Assembly: GCF_016706325.1 (NCBI RefSeq)
Contig: NZ_JADJJX010000001.1
Span: 1,798,001 to 1,862,000, forward strand
Length of the DNA: 64,000 bases
Direction of reading: 5' to 3'
Origin: Methanothrix sp.
GTDB lineage: Archaea; Halobacteriota; Methanosarcinia; Methanotrichales; Methanotrichaceae
A program made the position numbers and the translations under genes. Shown here one piece after another: positions 47,395-56,251 of the stretch (its first letter is position 1; every line of letters starts with the position of its first letter). The notes beneath the pieces were generated by a model. The model searched no databases. It saw nothing but the letters and a program-made list of their open reading frames with translations, and was not told where the DNA came from.

Positions 47395-48062
47395 ACATCC
47401 TGCACGCCCTCCGGCCGCCGGACCTGTTCACCATCTTGAATATCTCTTTGGGATTTGCTGCCATTCTCCTCATCCATGAATCGCAATCTCAGGATGCTAT
47501 AAAGCTCGCTGTACTTCTCATAATTATAGCTGCAGTAGCAGACGGCCTGGACGGATTTGTGGCTCGAAGAACTGGATCCGGCCCTCTGGGAGCAAACCTG
47601 GACTCCCTGGCAGACCTGATCTCTTTTGGAGCAGCCCCCGCCTTTCTTGTGGTTGGGGCCTTCAGCCCGCCCATGCATATCTGGCCGGCAGCGATCATCT
47701 TTCTCACCTGTGGAGCTCTCCGCCTGGCCAGGTTCAATATCTCAGGCAAGAGCGATCAACTCTTCGAGGGCCTGCCCATCCCTGCAGCAGGCATGGCTCT
47801 GTCCGTCAGCGTCCTTCTGGGGAAGCCCAGCCTGACCATTCCGCTGATGTTATTACTGGCTCTGCTCATGATAAGCACCTTGCCTTATCCCAAGATCAGG
47901 GATATGAGAATCCTCTTGATACTGGGCCTGCTGGTCATAGCTGCTGCCTGGGCGGTCTTCCTTCAAAGCAACATCCTTTATGCCGCCATTATTTTGGGTG
48001 CGCTCGTAATTGCATATTTATTAAGTCCGGTGGTGATCTCACGCCTACAAAAAGGGAGATAG
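47391..48062 (+). CDS. pssA: CDP-archaeol/CDP-diacylglycerol serine phosphatidyltransferase (archaetidylserine synthase)
   Basis: A membrane CDP-alcohol phosphotransferase of 223 residues. Its signature DGLDGFVARRTGSGPLGANL followed by DSLAD fits DGx2ARx8Gx3Dx3D exactly. It makes archaetidylserine, the substrate of the preceding decarboxylase. The ATG overlaps the psd stop by four bases. In Haloferax the corresponding enzymes are required for archaeosortase-dependent lipid anchoring, which matches this operon. Confidence 0.93.
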   Translation: MNILHALRPPDLFTILNISLGFAAILLIHESQSQDAIKLAVLLIIIAAVADGLDGFVARRTGSGPLGANLDSLADLISFGAAPAFLVVGAFSPPMHIWPAAIIFLTCGALRLARFNISGKSDQLFEGLPIPAAGMALSVSVLLGKPSLTIPLMLLLALLMISTLPYPKIRDMRILLILGLLVIAAAWAVFLQSNILYAAIILGALVIAYLLSPVVISRLQKGR

Positions 48063-48307
48063 CGGCATTTGAGGCCGGCATTAAGCTGGGAGCACTTTAT
48101 CACCAATTCGTGGGCTCTCCAGTAGGAATGAGGACTGCATCCAGCCTGGAGAGAGCTATGGAGGAGAGCATCTCCCTTCAGCCTTATGTCCGCAGGGTTG
48201 AGGTGAGGATAAACCGGGATATGCTAAAGGAGAACATCTTCGGCTACGGCGAGCTGGAGGGGAGGATGATCTGGGCCCAGGTGGAGATAGAATATGAGGA
48301 GAGGTGA
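48041..48307 (+). CDS. mptD: dihydroneopterin aldolase MptD, start uncertain
   Basis: The segment TKREIAAFEAGIKLGALYHQ, then FVGSPV, LERAMEESISLQPYVRRVEV and NIFGYGELEGRMIWAQVEIE matches archaeal MptD, which cuts dihydroneopterin in the tetrahydromethanopterin pathway. The homologous frame begins at or before 48041 and overlaps the pssA end, but no ATG, GTG or TTG is in frame there; the first is a GTG at 48110, which would remove conserved residues. Either a non-standard start is used or the 5' end contains another small indel. Confidence 0.75.
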   Translation, partial: TPTKREIAAFEAGIKLGALYHQFVGSPVGMRTASSLERAMEESISLQPYVRRVEVRINRDMLKENIFGYGELEGRMIWAQVEIEYEER

Positions 48308-48424
48308 TCTCCGCCCGGCTGGAGTATGACCAGGAGAGCTGCTATCCCCTCATGAGGCTGAGATAGAGCACTCCAGCCGGCAGCCGGCCTCATAGCTCAA
48401 CTGCTCTAAAGATTCCTTGTCTGA

Positions 48425-49333
48425 CTACTCGAACTCTATTGTGCCCGGGGGCTTGGGGGTCAGATCGTAGACCACTCTGCAGACCGCAGGTATCTCCCCG
48501 GTGATCCGGCTGCTGATACGTCTGAGCGCCTCCCAGGGAAGCTCCATCGCCTCTGCTGTCATGGCATCCTGGCTGGAGACAGCACGCACGGCGATCACAT
48601 AGCCGTAGATCCGGTCGCCTTCCTTGACTCCAGTCGCCTTGCCCAGGAGGGCGGCAAGTGCCTGCCAGGGATTGAATTCCTTCAACTCCTCCTCCACAAT
48701 GGCATTTGCCCTTCTGACCACATCCAGCTTATCGCTGGTGACCTCGCCTGCCACTCTGACTGCCAGCCCGGGGCCGGGAAACGGCATCCTCTCGCTGATC
48801 TCTGCAGGGAGGCCCAGAGCCCGTGCCACCTGGCGGACATCCTCCTTGTACAGGTCGCGCAGAGGCTCGACTATGCTCTTGAACTCCATCCGGCTGGGAA
48901 GGCCTCCCACATTATGATGGGCCTTTATGCCCCCATCCGACTCGATCCTGTCCGGATAGATGGTGCCCTGGATCAGGCAATCGCTGCCTATCCTGCCTGC
49001 CTCCTCCTCGAAGATCCGGATGAAGGTCTCTCCCACCACCATCCTCTTCTCCTCGGGATCGGTGATGCCTCGCAAGGCCTCCAAAAAACGCTCCTGGGCG
49101 TTGACCCGCACCAGTCCAAGATCCTTGAACAGCTCCTCGATGCGCTCGGACTCAGACTCTCTCATCAGCCCCGAGTCCACATAGACAGATACCAGCCGCT
49201 CACCCAAAGCCCGGTGGGCGAGCACCGCACACACTGAGCTGTCCACCCCTCCAGACAGACCGATAATTGCGCGGCCCTGGATATTGCGTTTGATCTCCGC
49301 AATGGCATCCTCTATGAAGCGCTCCACATTCAT
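48425..49333 (-). CDS. guaAB: GMP synthase subunit B (ATP pyrophosphatase)
   Basis: The ammonia-using subunit of archaeal two-part GMP synthase. The PP-loop IIGLSGGVDSSVCAVLAHRA and QGTIYPDRIESD, FPGPGLAVRV and the C-terminal YDLTPKPPGTIEFE are diagnostic. Begun at the ATG at 49333 (MNVERFIED); the frame is open five codons further. 302 residues. The amidotransferase subunit is not in the window. Confidence 0.95.
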   Translation of the reverse strand: MNVERFIEDAIAEIKRNIQGRAIIGLSGGVDSSVCAVLAHRALGERLVSVYVDSGLMRESESERIEELFKDLGLVRVNAQERFLEALRGITDPEEKRMVVGETFIRIFEEEAGRIGSDCLIQGTIYPDRIESDGGIKAHHNVGGLPSRMEFKSIVEPLRDLYKEDVRQVARALGLPAEISERMPFPGPGLAVRVAGEVTSDKLDVVRRANAIVEEELKEFNPWQALAALLGKATGVKEGDRIYGYVIAVRAVSSQDAMTAEAMELPWEALRRISSRITGEIPAVCRVVYDLTPKPPGTIEFE

Positions 49334-49635
49334 GGCCATAGCTAGCATGCTCGGCTTTCAAGATTTGAGGCTTGCGGTTATAACATTGGCCTCATAGGTC
49401 AAACCGGGTAGCATCAATGCTTTCAGATGATCTCAATATGAGAACTACATGAAAAATAAGACTTTAAATTATCAAAACCAGGATATACTGGCGGGATAGG
49501 AGAGTGGGATTCGCCATATCCTGCGGGAGGGCTCATCCCTCCAGCCCTCCCTGCGATCTGTGACGCTGCGATGATAATTCTCTTTTCATTCAGATCGCAG
49601 TTGCTTTATGCCAGAGAGGCGATGCCTCGATCAGC

Positions 49636-50901
49636 ATGATCAGGAGAATAGAAGACATAAAAGAACGCATAAAGTGCGGACGGGCAGTGGTCCTCACCCA
49701 GCCGGAGATCTCCCGGATGCTTGAGGAGAGAGGAGAGGTCAGTCTGAAGGATGTTGATGTCGTCACCACTGCCACCCGAGCGGTGATGAGCGGCACATAT
49801 GCTGTGCTATCCTTTCCCCTGGCAGCTCCGGGATCATTCATCCGCGCCAGCAGCGCCAGGATCAATGGCGTTCCCGCCTGGCCCGGACCCTGTCCCAATG
49901 AGAGGTTGGGGATGATCGATCTGATGGTATACGGCACCTCGCACAGCATATACCAGCCTGAGTATGGGGGAGGACACCTCTTCCGCGAACTGGTGGAGGG
50001 AGGAGAGGCGCGGGTGGAGGCGGAGTCTGAAGATGGAAAGGTCATCGAGAGGTCCATCCGCCTGGAGGAGATACCCTATGCCCGTATATTCTCCACCCGC
50101 AATGCCTTCAAGAACTATGTGGCCTTCGTCAACCCCAGGAGCCTCCCTCTGAAGAGCATCTTCAGCCGCATTGAGTTTCCCCCCCACCTTGCTGCTGCCA
50201 CGGTCTCTGGATGCGGCCAGATCAACCCGGTCAAGAACGATCCCTATCTGGAGACCATAGGCATCGGGACCCGCATTCTCCTCAATGGCGCTCAGGGCTT
50301 TGTGGTGGGCAAAGGCACCCGCTCCCTGCCCACCCGGCCCAACCTCCTCGGTCTGGCTGATATGCATCAGATGGATCCGGAGTACATGGGCGGCTTTCTG
50401 ACCTCAGCCGGCCCGGAGTGCATAGGCTCCTGGGCGGTGCCCATTCCGGTTCTCAATGAGACCATTCTCAATGCCATATTGCAGCAGGACAGGGATATTC
50501 CTCTCACCATAATGGATGTGAATGTCCGCCAGAAGATCGGCAAGAGCAGCTACGGGGATGTCTGGGATTCAGTCGATCTAAGGGTCAGGTTCGATCCGGA
50601 GAGGTGCAGAGGCTGCAGCGTATGCACTGCAGAGCCGGTCTGTCCCATGAGAGCGATCCTCATCGAGGATGGCCGGGTTATGCGCGATGAAGAGAGGTGC
50701 TTCAACTGCGGCCTGTGCGTCTCCCAGTGCAGCGGCGGGGCCTTCCAGGGAAGGCTGGGAGCCATTCATCTGGGGGAGAGGACAGTTCCCATCCAGCTCC
50801 GTCAGTCGGATAGAGCAAGGGCGGTGAAGCTGGCAGAGAGGCTGAAAGAGGAGATCCTGGATGGCTCATTCGGCCTGACTGAGATGGTGGAACGGCTGTG
50901 A
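49636..50901 (+). CDS. DUF39 homocysteine-biosynthesis protein fused to a ferredoxin domain
   Basis: The DUF39 part (residues ~1-345) matches the methanogen enzyme that turns aspartate semialdehyde into homocysteine with inserted sulfur (MA1821 type); cysteines lie in WPGPCPNER and ATVSGCGQINP. The C-terminal ~75 residues hold two 4Fe-4S motifs (CRGCSVCTAEPVCPM and CFNCGLCVSQCSGGAF). In Methanosarcina the ferredoxin function is a separate adjacent protein (MA1822 type); here one chain carries both. 421 residues, monocistronic, with an AT-rich promoter region in the 49350-49635 gap. Confidence 0.85.
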   Translation: MIRRIEDIKERIKCGRAVVLTQPEISRMLEERGEVSLKDVDVVTTATRAVMSGTYAVLSFPLAAPGSFIRASSARINGVPAWPGPCPNERLGMIDLMVYGTSHSIYQPEYGGGHLFRELVEGGEARVEAESEDGKVIERSIRLEEIPYARIFSTRNAFKNYVAFVNPRSLPLKSIFSRIEFPPHLAAATVSGCGQINPVKNDPYLETIGIGTRILLNGAQGFVVGKGTRSLPTRPNLLGLADMHQMDPEYMGGFLTSAGPECIGSWAVPIPVLNETILNAILQQDRDIPLTIMDVNVRQKIGKSSYGDVWDSVDLRVRFDPERCRGCSVCTAEPVCPMRAILIEDGRVMRDEERCFNCGLCVSQCSGGAFQGRLGAIHLGERTVPIQLRQSDRARAVKLAERLKEEILDGSFGLTEMVERL

Positions 50902-51244
50902 GAGGAGAGGCCAGCAGAAGGACCAAAACCGGATGAAGATGAAAAATGGAGGACTGAGGAGACCGATACGGCTGCCGTTTTGTAAAGCTGGTGGACAGCC
51001 GGGGCAGTGGAAAGGAGTTTGAGTTAGATCCGGGAATGGACTTTGTGCCTGCAGCGTCATGCTGATGGCTTTTTGGCAGGGGACAGTCTGGCTGGGGAGA
51101 GGGGCTGGCACAAGCATCCTCTCGCATACCTTGGCGCGCCTCAGCAGCTCTTCAGGCGCGCCGCAAAGGCCGCCTCTTAGTGAGACGATGAAACCTATTT
51201 ATCGGCTGGGCTCCAAGGATGGTCGATGACCATGGGGAATCCTC

Positions 51245-51772
51245 ATGAATTCCGATCGGCTTAAACGCTATCAAGAGAAGAGGGACTTCACTGTCACTTC
51301 TGAGCCCAATCCATCCTTATTGGCGGAGAAGGGAGAAGCCTCAGGCGGCCATACCCCAGGCGGCCAGATCTTTGTAGTGCAGGAGCACCATTCCCGCCAA
51401 CTGCACTATGACCTCCGCCTGGAGGTGGAGGGCGTCTTGAAATCCTGGGCTGTGCCCAAAGGGCTTTCCATGAATCCAAGGGATAAGCGACTGGCAGTCC
51501 AGACCGAAGACCATCCAGTGGAGTATGCCTCATTTGAGGGCACAATTCCCGAGGGGCAGTACGGAGCGGGAACGGTGGCCATCTGGGATTCGGGCAGCTA
51601 CAGGAACCTCTCGAATAAGGATGGCCGGGAGATTCCCCTCTCCCGGGCCCTGGAAAGCGGCCATGCCTCATTCTGGCTGGAGGGCAGGAGGCTGCAGGGC
51701 GGCTTCGCCCTCACCAGGACTCCTCGCGGCTGGCTGCTGGTCAAGATGAGGGATGAGAAGGCGAAATCATAG
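51245..51772 (+). CDS. stand-alone DNA ligase D 3'-phosphoesterase domain protein
   Basis: 175 residues with the LigD phosphoesterase signatures: VVQEHHSRQLHYDLRLEVEG, KSWAVPKGLS, EDHPVEYASFEGTIPEG and QYGAGTVAIWDSG; the His/Asp/Arg metal site is intact. It removes 3' phosphates or ribonucleotides from break ends before ligation. Ligase and polymerase domains are absent, as in other archaeal versions. The upstream gap 50902-51244 has only a short G+C-rich inverted motif (GGCGCGCC twice, 51135-51165). Confidence 0.9.
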   Translation: MNSDRLKRYQEKRDFTVTSEPNPSLLAEKGEASGGHTPGGQIFVVQEHHSRQLHYDLRLEVEGVLKSWAVPKGLSMNPRDKRLAVQTEDHPVEYASFEGTIPEGQYGAGTVAIWDSGSYRNLSNKDGREIPLSRALESGHASFWLEGRRLQGGFALTRTPRGWLLVKMRDEKAKS

Positions 51773-51893
51773 AATGCTCTTGTCTCCTGCTATGAAAGCG
51801 ATACAGCTATTGATTCATCAAAGAGCATTTTTTTCAAGAGATCGGATTAAGGGCTAATGAAAAATAGGGGGAGAATGGCATCCGTCCACAGGA

Positions 51894-53117
51894 ATGATGG
51901 ACCAGCATAAGCGAGAGAGGAGGCGGGCTCTTGGGGCAGTGATCGGCTGCTCAGCGGCCATCTTCTGGCCGGGGGCTCTCACCTTCGGCTTTCCCGGTGT
52001 GATGGCCCCGGCATGGCGGGAGATGTTCCAGGTCGGCAGCGGGGCCACTGGAGCGGCTCTGTTCTTCATGCTGGCAGCAGTGGGCATCAACATGTTCCTG
52101 GTGGGCCGCTGGCAGGAGCGGTATGGAATCAGAAGGATGATCTTTCTGGGGATTCTCCTCACTGCCTGCGGTTGCATCCTGGCGGCATATGCAGAATCGA
52201 TTTTTATGGTCTATGCCTGGTCTTTTCTCAATGGAACTGCCTCATGCTTTGTTTACATCCCCGCCCTCACTCTGGTGCAGCATTGGTATCCCCACCGGAG
52301 GGGGCTGGTCTCAGGGACGGTGAGCATGGTCTTCGGGCTCGCCGCTGCCATCATGTCTCCTGTATTCGGGATGATGCTGCAATCCCTGGGCTACAGGAGT
52401 CTGGGCCTGCTCCTGGCTGCCCTTACCCTGGCTTCAGGCTTTATGGGCGCATACCTCGCCCGGGAGCCGGATTATACAGCCGGCTGGCAGTGGGGGAAGG
52501 GAGCCGGCACGGGAAGTGAGGAGAGGAATCGATCTTTGACAGTGAAGGAGACTCTTCACACTCGGAGCTTCTGGTTTCTCTGGATGACCTGGACCCTGGC
52601 CGGGGCGGCGGGTATCTCCATGACCGTCCTCTCCACAGGCTATGGATTATCCCTGGGCCTTCCCCTGGAGTCCTCAGTCCTCATCCTCACCGCCTTCAAT
52701 CTGACCAATGGCACCGGCCGCCTGGCGAGCGGTTATCTCTCCGATCAATGGGGAAGAGCAAGGGTCATGAGCTTGGCCTTCCTGGCTGCAGCCCTGGCCT
52801 ATTTTCTCTTTCCCCTGGCAGATGATCTGCCCTCGTCTGCAATCCTGGCGGCAGTGGTGGGATTTGCCTTCGGCACACTGTTTTCAGTATCAGCCCCCCT
52901 GGTGGCAGACTGCTTCGGCCTGGATCATTTCGGAGCCATATTCGGCCTTACCTTTGCCGCCTACGGATTTATCGCCGGGCCGCTGGGTCCCGCCCTCGCT
53001 GGACATCTGCTGGATCTGAATGGAGGCGACTTCGTCCCCGTCTTCCTCTATCTGGGAGCCTTCAGCCTGCTTGCCGCCCTCTCCATCAGGCAGGTGGTGC
53101 CCCCGCAGGATTATTGA
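51894..53117 (+). CDS. MFS transporter, oxalate/formate antiporter-like
   Basis: 407 residues with twelve predicted spans. The A-motif-like loops (GRWQERYGIRRM and GYLSDQWGRARVM) and FGFPGVMAPAWREMF place it in the OFA-like branch of the major facilitator superfamily. Monocarboxylates such as formate or oxalate are typical substrates, but the substrate here is not determined. The start could be either of the tandem ATGs at 51894/51897. It ends 20 bases before the convergent neighbour. Confidence 0.8.
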   Translation: MMDQHKRERRRALGAVIGCSAAIFWPGALTFGFPGVMAPAWREMFQVGSGATGAALFFMLAAVGINMFLVGRWQERYGIRRMIFLGILLTACGCILAAYAESIFMVYAWSFLNGTASCFVYIPALTLVQHWYPHRRGLVSGTVSMVFGLAAAIMSPVFGMMLQSLGYRSLGLLLAALTLASGFMGAYLAREPDYTAGWQWGKGAGTGSEERNRSLTVKETLHTRSFWFLWMTWTLAGAAGISMTVLSTGYGLSLGLPLESSVLILTAFNLTNGTGRLASGYLSDQWGRARVMSLAFLAAALAYFLFPLADDLPSSAILAAVVGFAFGTLFSVSAPLVADCFGLDHFGAIFGLTFAAYGFIAGPLGPALAGHLLDLNGGDFVPVFLYLGAFSLLAALSIRQVVPPQDY

Positions 53118-53136
53118 TGCAGAACGAGGATCAGGA

Positions 53137-53610
53137 TCAGAACCGCACATCCACCTCCACCAGCTTTGCCCCCTGTTTTAAGGCCTCCTTGACTGATTCT
53201 TCATCCTTCATCAGGAAGATGCGCCACTCATCATTCTCAATCCGGGCTAAGGAGTTCTTCAGCACCCAGGAGTATCTGCTCTTGCGGCTCAATTTTACCA
53301 CATAACCGCGAGAGTCCTCTATCGCTTTGACTGCAAATCCCCTTCTCTCCAGGAGCTTTGCCACCAGATTCCTCTCCCCAGGGGTCTTGAGAATGAATCG
53401 AAACTCATTCCGGTCATAGTAGCTGGCAAGCTCTCGAAATGTCTCTTTGTCCTCGAAGAAATGTTTGAAAGCCCAGTAGCTGCCCGCCCTTATTATGGTG
53501 ATCTCTCTCTTTGAAGCGGCAGGCAGGTCTCTCCTGCTCAAGGCTCGGGCTCCGATATGTCTACCATATCTATCTACCACCACACCAGGCTGCCATATCT
53601 GTCTATCCAC
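53137..53610 (-). CDS. conserved hypothetical protein
   Basis: Up to 157 residues; the conserved-looking part begins around KREITIIRAGSYWAFKHFFE and ends EWRIFLMKDEESVKEALKQG. The first ~35 codons run through a 24-bp tandem repeat, so the true start is probably further in, for example a TTG near 53545. No family recognised. Opposite in direction to the MFS gene. Confidence 0.6.
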   Translation of the reverse strand: MDRQIWQPGVVVDRYGRHIGARALSRRDLPAASKREITIIRAGSYWAFKHFFEDKETFRELASYYDRNEFRFILKTPGERNLVAKLLERRGFAVKAIEDSRGYVVKLSRKSRYSWVLKNSLARIENDEWRIFLMKDEESVKEALKQGAKLVEVDVRF

Positions 53611-53703
53611 TGGGCTGCCGCATCTGTCTATCCGCCGGACTGCCGCATCTATCTATCAGCCGGACTGCCATATCTGTCTATCAGCCGGGCTGCCGCATCT
53701 GTC
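53572..53703 (+). repeat. 24-bp tandem repeat
   Basis: Five to six units of TGTCTATCAGCCGGGCTGCCGCATC-type sequence with variants (CCACTGGGCTGCCGCA, CCGCCGGACTGCCGCA, CAGCCGGACTGCCATA). It lies between two hypothetical genes on the minus strand and distorts the apparent N-terminus of the downstream one. Confidence 0.8.
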
Positions 53704-54074
53704 TAATCCTCTTCCAGCCGGCAGAAGGTGCAGCTATGATGCCAGATCGGCTCGACACAGATCTGGATGGGGTTCTCGCTGGCATAATTGCCTTCAGTGA
53801 TATCCTGGATGAACCTGCGCACCTCATCTGAGGACATCCCCCGGGGCCTGATCCTTCCCACCTCACGGCCGTGGACACCTTGATGCCCCTCAGTCTTGTC
53901 CACAGTGGCGGCGGCATATTCGGGATCGTCCTCGCTATCTCCATCTCCCAGAAAGAGATGGTTTCCATGGTAGAAGCCATAGCAAATAGGCCAATGATGG
54001 TTGGTCATAGCCTCCACCAGATCGTCCTCAGCTTCCAGTTCCTTGAATGAGAATACGCGGTCGGGATGCTTCAT
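53703..54074 (-). CDS. hypothetical acidic protein
   Basis: 123 residues from the ATG at 54074 (MKHPDRVFSFKELEAEDDLV), chosen because GGGAGGTGA lies eight bases upstream. It is acidic with many aromatic and histidine residues (TNHHWPICYGFYHGNHLFLG) and ends HSCTFCRLEED, a CxxC near the C-terminus. It may bind metal. No family recognised. Confidence 0.6.
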   Translation of the reverse strand: MKHPDRVFSFKELEAEDDLVEAMTNHHWPICYGFYHGNHLFLGDGDSEDDPEYAAATVDKTEGHQGVHGREVGRIRPRGMSSDEVRRFIQDITEGNYASENPIQICVEPIWHHSCTFCRLEED

Positions 54075-54287
54075 AATCTTCACCTCCCTGGGCAATGATA
54101 GCCCGGCATTAAATAGTTTCTCAGGGCAGGAAGGCTGCAATTATTGCAGATACTGCTCCTGAATGTGGAATGGAGCACTTGAAGCAATGAACAGGGCGCC
54201 CGGCGGCTGTCGCGCCTCGATATGCCGTTCCATCCAGGGCGCCATTGCTGATCAGCCAGATCGCTTTGCTGCTCTCTCTCCTTCCAT

Positions 54288-55448
54288 CTAGGCCTTCACC
54301 GTCTCCTCAAACTCCTTCATCTCAAGATGCCGCGGCTGGTAGTCTATTCCCTGGCTGTGAAGATCAGTCACATAAGAGCGGAGGTGCTTTCTTGAGCCGG
54401 CCAGGAGTCCCTGATACATGGTCCTGACATCCTCGCTCTCAGCTACTGCCAGCTCAGCCTCCAGGTCCATGATGCTTATCTCCTCAAATTCTGCTGCCGC
54501 CCTCAGCGCCCCCTCAATGGAGGCTGATCCCTCTGCCAAAAGGCGGTCGTGGATCTCCTGCAGTGTCTTGTTTTCGAACAATCCCGGCACATCTTCTGGA
54601 AGGGCAAGGCCATGCTTATCGATCACCGCCTTAGCCTGGTCCATGTGGCTCTGCTCTGATCTGGTCAGGTCCAGGAAGATGGTGAGATTGTTCTTCTCGT
54701 ACAGAGATGAGTAGATGTCTCTTGCTGCCTTCTCCTCCTCCCAGATGAATACAAGCCCCTCTATCTCTCTTGGGCTGAGCCCTCCCAGGACAGAAGCAGC
54801 TGCCACCTCGCCCTGACTGGTCAGGGTGAGGATGCCCTCGCCATAGGCCACATTGTGCTTCTGGCTGATGTCAGGATTGTCAGAGAGCGCCCATATGATG
54901 GAGATCGCCTGTCCTGGGGAGAAGGACTTGTCGAACCGGTCAGAGGTCTTGAGCTTTCTTTTCAGCTCGATTATGGTTCTTCCGTCCGATTCCCTTCCCG
55001 CATACTCCTCTATATCGTCAGTGCCGCCCAGCATGGTATCCTCGATATGAGGGCCATAGTTGCCTGTGCAGTACTCGTCCAGCACCACGGCCCGGCCATT
55101 GTCCACTGAGGCCAGGATTATGTCTGAGTCCTTCATCCACTCCAAAGGCTCAAATCCCAGAGCTATCCAGCCGGTGGTGCTGCCGTTCAGGGCGAGATAG
55201 AGATACTCATCATCATTCCTCCAGGAGATCTGCATATTCCCGCCGCTATAACCCTGTCTGGGCGGGGCCTGGAGGAGCATGCTGCGGCTGTATTCCCCCT
55301 CGCTGACTATTCCATCGGCCTTCCATTCCATTGTGGCATCCTGCTCTGAGACCACTGGGGCCTCCGGGCGCTCGATGCAGCCCGAAAGGAGCAGAAGGAA
55401 AAGCAGGAAAAACGGGAAGATGATAACATTGATCGCCTTCATACTCAA
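54288..55448 (-). CDS. lipoprotein with a DOMON-like domain and a DUF2202 ferritin-like domain
   Basis: 386 residues. The N-terminus is a lipoprotein signal (FFLLFLLLLSGCIERPEA; Cys in the lipobox). Residues ~35-210 look like a DOMON/cytochrome-b561-type sensor fold (DGIVSEGEYSRSMLL, NDDEYLYLALNGSTTGWIAL, DISQKHNVAYGEG). Residues ~225-385 are DUF2202, a helical ferritin-like module (FIWEEEKAARDIYSSLYEKN, RSEQSHMDQAKAVIDKHGL). The pairing suggests a surface protein binding haem or metal in redox stress. An AT-poor promoter region faces the next gap. Confidence 0.8.
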   Translation of the reverse strand: MSMKAINVIIFPFFLLFLLLLSGCIERPEAPVVSEQDATMEWKADGIVSEGEYSRSMLLQAPPRQGYSGGNMQISWRNDDEYLYLALNGSTTGWIALGFEPLEWMKDSDIILASVDNGRAVVLDEYCTGNYGPHIEDTMLGGTDDIEEYAGRESDGRTIIELKRKLKTSDRFDKSFSPGQAISIIWALSDNPDISQKHNVAYGEGILTLTSQGEVAAASVLGGLSPREIEGLVFIWEEEKAARDIYSSLYEKNNLTIFLDLTRSEQSHMDQAKAVIDKHGLALPEDVPGLFENKTLQEIHDRLLAEGSASIEGALRAAAEFEEISIMDLEAELAVAESEDVRTMYQGLLAGSRKHLRSYVTDLHSQGIDYQPRHLEMKEFEETVKA

Positions 55449-55724
55449 ACACCATTAAGGACTGGTGGACTGCAAACTATATCAGGCTATTCTACTCGGG
55501 TTCTCCGCCCAATGGCAAACCCAATGGCAAGCAAAACATAGATATACAAAAACATCATTATTAATAGTTGTGATTCCACATGATGAGGCTCGTCATTGCA
55601 TTCATTCTCTTATGGCTGCTGGCCGCCTGGATTCTCGTCTGGCCGAGAAGAGCAACCAAAGCATAATCCATTCAGAAGGCCAACATATGGGCTCTGGATG
55701 AGAGCAACCGTAGCGCTTCTCATC

Positions 55725-56010
55725 TCCCTCCTCCTCTTCCTCCTCCTCTTCACCTTCCGCTCTCTAGCCCCTCCTTCTCCTTTCTACCACCTCCCTTCTC
55801 CCTTTCCGCTTTCTCCTCTCTGCCTCTCCTCTCTGCCCCTCCTCTCTGCCCCTCCTCTCTGCCCCTCCCCTCTGCCCCTCCTCTCTGCCCCTCTCCTCTC
55901 CGCCTTCTCCCTTCTGTCTCCTCCCATCTCCCTTCCCCTTTCTGCTTTCTTCCCTCCATCTCTCCTCTCTGCCTTCCCCGTTCTTCTCTTTGCCTTCTCC
56001 CTTCACGAGG
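55725..56010 (+). repeat. polypyrimidine tract
   Basis: About 285 bases almost entirely of C and T on the + strand, built from CTCCTCTCTGCCCCTC-like units. Reading frames here give low-complexity chains and are not genes. The surrounding 55449-56251 shows no other feature. Such tracts can form triplex DNA and slow replication or transcription. Confidence 0.9.
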
Positions 56011-56251
56011 CAAAGGGTTTTACTATACAGAGAGATGATTTTCGCCCATGATATTGTATTCATCTGGAAGCTGCTATCTGGAGCAGATGATAAGCAGTGC
56101 AGCGGTTGAGATTGCTTGCGCCTCTATCCGGATGGCGAGGAGGATCCCGGATGGCCTTCCAGGTGGATTGATCATAGAGCCCTCAAATCCTTTTCTTTCC
56201 GAGCGGCAGATGACATTCAGGGCATTTTAGATCACTGGTGGTTGGACTGCA

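Noticed and set aside
55750..56063. Low-complexity Arg/Glu/Gly-rich frames opposite the polypyrimidine tract
   Set aside because: They are produced by simple-sequence DNA, as shown by similar frames in several phases.
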